14,694 nt of DNA from Flavobacteriales bacterium. Its GTDB lineage: Bacteria; Bacteroidota; Bacteroidia; Flavobacteriales; JADGDT01. Under the pieces are notes generated by a model that was not told the origin of the DNA, did no database searches, and worked only from the letters and a program-made list of their open reading frames with translations. The position numbers and the translations under genes are program-made. The DNA lies in contig JAGLEB010000097.1 of NCBI GenBank assembly GCA_023145275.1, forward strand, positions 1-14,694, written 5' to 3'. Positions 14,650-14,694 of the stretch are shown here, in pieces (the first letter of the stretch is position 1; each line of letters opens with the position of its first letter).

Positions 14650-14694
14650 CTTTAATAAATTTTATAATTAATAAACCTAGGATAACGCAAAAAA
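14650..14694 (-). promoter_or_regulatory. Short upstream edge of the T9SS-tailed lyase gene
   Basis: 45 bp of AT-rich DNA. The minus strand holds TAGGTTTA, one base off TAnnTTTG, about 25 bp before the ATG; no -33 element can be judged. The T-run at the edge could be the tail of another terminator, but the stem would lie outside the window. Confidence 0.25.

Overview
The window looks like a piece of a polysaccharide-degradation locus from a low-GC, probably marine or algae-associated member of the Bacteroidota. The evidence is Por-type (type IX secretion, T9SS) C-terminal sorting domains on two proteins, lipoprotein signal peptides, a TAnnTTTG promoter box, AT-rich intergenic DNA, and a gene set made almost entirely of carbohydrate-active proteins. 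All seven genes lie on the minus strand, so transcription runs from high to low coordinates. No SusC/SusD pair, sulfatase, regulator, RNA gene, insertion sequence or CRISPR array is visible.

In transcription order: (a) 13576-14649 is a PL14-like polysaccharide lyase with a T9SS tail, ending at a strong terminator (13518-13551). (b) After about 520 bp of non-coding DNA, 6573-13052 encodes a 2159-residue secreted multidomain protein. Its domains are a CBM96/DNRLRE-like module, two cadherin-like repeats, a beta-helix, two cadherin-like repeats, a second beta-helix, a Big_5-like domain, an F5/8 type C domain, two cadherin-like repeats, a second CBM96/DNRLRE-like module and a T9SS tail; a terminator follows at 6517-6553. 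(c) A three-gene unit follows: a second PL14-like lyase without a T9SS tail (5619-6428), a sialate-O-acetylesterase-type lipoprotein (4036-5556) and a small NTF2/SnoaL-like lipoprotein (3557-4033). It has a candidate promoter at 6479-6486 and a hairpin terminator at 3432-3470. (d) A last unit holds a GH78-type alpha-L-rhamnosidase (773-3154) that overlaps by 4 bp an alpha/beta-hydrolase esterase cut by the window edge (776 to 1). Neither of these two has a signal peptide.

Together the genes suggest breakdown of an acetylated polysaccharide containing uronic acid and rhamnose. Secreted, cell-surface and periplasmic lyases and binding modules would act first, an envelope esterase would remove acetyl groups, and a rhamnosidase and esterase without export signals would finish the oligosaccharides. 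The substrate is an inference. Ulvan-like or other rhamnose/glucuronate glycans fit, and alginate is also possible from the PL14 and CBM96 resemblance.

The least ordinary items are the near mirror-symmetric giant protein with two tandem beta-helices that share an HDDG(F/I)Q motif, and two sequence motifs shared, in the same order, by the non-coding DNA upstream of the giant gene and upstream of the rhamnosidase operon.
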